Shown here one piece after another: positions 62,172 through 64,000 of a DNA stretch of 64,000 bases. Location of the stretch: contig NZ_CP029191.1 of the NCBI RefSeq assembly GCF_008642335.1, positions 186,001 to 250,000 on the forward strand, written 5' to 3'. Origin of the DNA: Streptomyces venezuelae (GTDB taxonomy: Bacteria; Actinomycetota; Actinomycetes; Streptomycetales; Streptomycetaceae). Within the stretch, counting starts at the first letter, position 1, and every line of letters begins with the position of its first letter. Below the pieces are notes generated by a model that was not told the DNA's origin, searched no databases, and saw only the letters and a program-made list of their open reading frames with translations. The position numbers and the translations under genes are program-made.

Positions 62172-63635
62172 ATGAAGGGCATGGCGAAGATCCCGACGGC
62201 CCGTTTGTCGCGGCTGCTCACCGGCTGGTCATCGGAGGGCGCGGCTCCACTTCCGCGCAGGCTCGCGGACGCTCTGCGGGAGCTGGCGGAGCGGGCGGAC
62301 GTGGCTCCCGGCTCGACTCTGCCCTCACAACGCGAACTCGCGGGCGTGCTGGGGGTGAGCCGCTCCACCGTGACCGCCGCGTACAGCCTCCTGGAGGCCG
62401 AGGGCTGGCTGGAGAGCCGGCGCGGCAGCGGTTCGCGGCTGCGCGGCTCGGGGGCCCTGGAGCAGCCCGCGGACGAGGACCGGCAGGGGGGCGAGGGCCG
62501 GCTCGCCAGTTTCGACGCGCGGACGAGCGGCGCCGATCTGTCGAGCGGTGCGCTGGACGGGCTCGGCGCGGTGGCCGACACGGTCGGCGCGCTGACGGGC
62601 GCGGAGCTCGCCCCGCTGCTGCGCGCGGACGGCTATCTGACGCACGGGCTACCGGAGTTGCGCGAGGGCATAGCGGCGTACTACCGCGGGGCCGGGCTGC
62701 CCACCGAGCCGGAGCAGATCCTGGTCACGGCGGGGTCGCAGCAGGCCGTGTGGCTGGTCGCGCAGGCGCTGGTCGACCCGGGTGACACGGTCGTGGTGGA
62801 GAACCCGACCTACCGTGGCGCCCTGGAGGCGCTGCGGTCGCGCGGCGCGCGGCTCGTCCCGGTCGGCGGGGACGGGCCGGGCGGGGGCGGCGCGGGATCG
62901 GACGCGGCGGCCCTGCGGCGGCTCGGCGCGAAGGTGCGGCCGCGGCTCGTCTACCTCCAGCCGTCCGTGCACAACCCGACCGGCCGCAGTCTGGACGGCG
63001 CGGCGCTGCGGGAGTGGGCGTCGGCGCTGGGCGAGCGCGAACTGTTCACCGTCGAGGACACGGCGTGCGCGGAGCTCGGCCTCGCGGACGACGGTGCGCC
63101 GGTGCCGCTTTCGGGCCGCCTCCCCGCGACGTCCACGATCACGGTGGGAACGCTGTCGAAGCTGTTCTGGGGCGGGCTCCGGGTGGGCTGGGTGCGGTCG
63201 TCGCCGCACATCGTGGCGCGCCTCGCGAAGATCAAGACATCGGTGGACCTGTCGTGTTCGGTCGTGGACCAGCTGGTGGCGTCGCGGCTCCTTGCCGGGC
63301 TGCCGCAGGCACGGACCGCTCGCCGCGCGGTGCTGCGCGGGCAACTGAAGGGCGCGGAGAAGCTGTTGCGCTCGCGCGCCCCGCACTGGGAGTGGGACCG
63401 GCCGGCCGGTGGACCCGCCTTGTGGGTACGGGTGCCGGGCACCGACACGGAGGCGCTCGCGCAGCTGGCTCGGCGCCGGGGCGTGGCCGTCGTGCCGGGC
63501 TCGGCGTTCTCCGCGGTGGACGGGTTCCGCGACCGGCTGCGGCTGCCGTACGCACACGGCGTCGACCTGCTGGAACGGGCCCTGCCGACGCTGCTCGACT
63601 GCGCGGCGCGGAGCCGGGTGCCCACCGGGAGCTGA
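62172..63635 (+). CDS. MocR-type (GntR-aminotransferase) transcriptional regulator
   Basis: This 487-residue protein joins an N-terminal GntR winged helix (GSTLPSQRELAGVLGVSRSTVTAAYSLLEAEGWLE) to a fold-type I aminotransferase-like domain with the PLP Lys in TLSKLFWGGLRVG. MocR proteins bind PLP aldimines of amino acids or GABA and switch neighbouring genes. It is divergent from the Tm-1-like/TIM-barrel pair across ~110 bases and is the likely regulator of that operon. ATG at 62172 or 62181. Confidence 0.92.
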   Translation: MKGMAKIPTARLSRLLTGWSSEGAAPLPRRLADALRELAERADVAPGSTLPSQRELAGVLGVSRSTVTAAYSLLEAEGWLESRRGSGSRLRGSGALEQPADEDRQGGEGRLASFDARTSGADLSSGALDGLGAVADTVGALTGAELAPLLRADGYLTHGLPELREGIAAYYRGAGLPTEPEQILVTAGSQQAVWLVAQALVDPGDTVVVENPTYRGALEALRSRGARLVPVGGDGPGGGGAGSDAAALRRLGAKVRPRLVYLQPSVHNPTGRSLDGAALREWASALGERELFTVEDTACAELGLADDGAPVPLSGRLPATSTITVGTLSKLFWGGLRVGWVRSSPHIVARLAKIKTSVDLSCSVVDQLVASRLLAGLPQARTARRAVLRGQLKGAEKLLRSRAPHWEWDRPAGGPALWVRVPGTDTEALAQLARRRGVAVVPGSAFSAVDGFRDRLRLPYAHGVDLLERALPTLLDCAARSRVPTGS

Positions 63636-63696
63636 TCCCCCGTCACCGGGGCGGCGGGCCGAGCCCGTTGTCAGACCCTGCTGTCAGCATGACGGC

Positions 63697-64000
63697 ATGG
63701 GATTTTTCGACGACTTGGTGTACCCGGCGGGGGAACGGCTCGAGGACCCGCCCGGGGGACCTGCGGGGCGGCGCGGCGAGTCGGTCCGGCTGGGCCCTCC
63801 GGACGACGATGTGGCCCGGCAGCGGCCGCCGCTCGACTGGTTCGCTCCGGCCGTGGTGCCGCAGCCCGCGGTGGCGGGGAGCGGACCGGCGGCGAAGGTG
63901 CTGCTGTCCGGCTGGTCCGTGTGGCCCGGCTCGGTCACGCTGCACCTCGCCGTGCACCGGACGGTCATCCGCCAGGGAGACGGTGAGGCCCGGCAGCAGT
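63697..64000 (+). CDS. Uncharacterised protein, 3' end outside window
   Basis: The frame starts at ATG 63697 and is still open at base 64000 (101 codons seen). It begins MGFFDDLVYPAGERLEDPPG, continues Pro/Gly-rich, then DWFAPAVVPQPAV and a beta-type run KVLLSGWSVWPGSVTLHLAVH. No family is recognised from this part. Codon use is normal. Confidence 0.6.
   Translation, partial: MGFFDDLVYPAGERLEDPPGGPAGRRGESVRLGPPDDDVARQRPPLDWFAPAVVPQPAVAGSGPAAKVLLSGWSVWPGSVTLHLAVHRTVIRQGDGEARQQ

Overview
This window is high-GC actinobacterial DNA with the habits of a Streptomyces chromosome: strong GC bias at third codon positions, frequent GTG starts, ATGA/GTGA translational coupling, a chaplin gene, a SARP regulator, an ECF41 sigma factor, many small divergent regulator/target pairs and dense secondary-metabolism-type loci. 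It reads as accessory (arm-like) rather than core sequence: there are few housekeeping genes, one insertion sequence and several decayed genes. I see no tRNA, rRNA or CRISPR array.

Region by region. 1-7086: the end of a large LuxR (LAL) regulator, a NarL-type two-component pair divergent from an FtsX/MacB-type ABC exporter, and a secreted beta-propeller-like protein. 7251-10257: an intact second GyrB followed by a decapitated, frameshifted ParE/ParY remnant, the gene order of aminocoumarin self-resistance loci. 10429-16580: a secreted serine hydrolase; an ECF41 sigma factor and an MFS pump that are both broken yet keep two back-to-back ECF41-type promoters between them; a GNAT enzyme, a small DPBB-fold secreted protein and an AlkZ-like DNA glycosylase. 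16696-22632: the main discovery, a five-gene RiPP operon on the minus strand (MFS exporter, S9 peptidase, a 42-residue precursor peptide, a B12-binding radical SAM enzyme and a DUF5825 protein) with one visible promoter and a strong hairpin between precursor and radical SAM genes.

22995-41589: MgtC/SapB protein; a TetR-amidase-AtzG-like operon divergent from a metallo-beta-lactamase hydrolase over a large inverted repeat; WYL, SARP and HxlR regulators with their divergent targets, two of which have clear palindromic operators; VWA, RibD-like deaminase, RNase H and chaplin genes; then a two-component system whose response regulator has been fused tail-to-tail with a truncated LuxR gene by a deletion. 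41801-43203: a decayed gene and an IS5-family element. 43293-46989: a compact ACP-ketosynthase-hydrolase-regulator operon, apparently a minimal polyketide/fatty-acyl module. 47240-52854: a tandem pair of secreted propeller-like proteins, a lipoprotein, a shortened GrpB protein, a response regulator lacking the phosphoacceptor Asp, and an unrecognised protein. 53112-58856: a five-gene, translationally coupled operon (Asp/Glu racemase, PucR regulator, M20 peptidase, GNAT acyltransferase, enolase-superfamily racemase) that fits the N-succinylamino-acid route from D- to L-amino acids. 59296-64000: an M23 endopeptidase, a TIM-barrel/Tm-1-like pair under a divergent MocR regulator, and the start of an unrecognised gene running off the window.

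Several reading-frame breaks (near 9690, 12420, 13630 and 41920) could be true decay or base-calling errors, and that question matters for the ECF41 and aminocoumarin loci.
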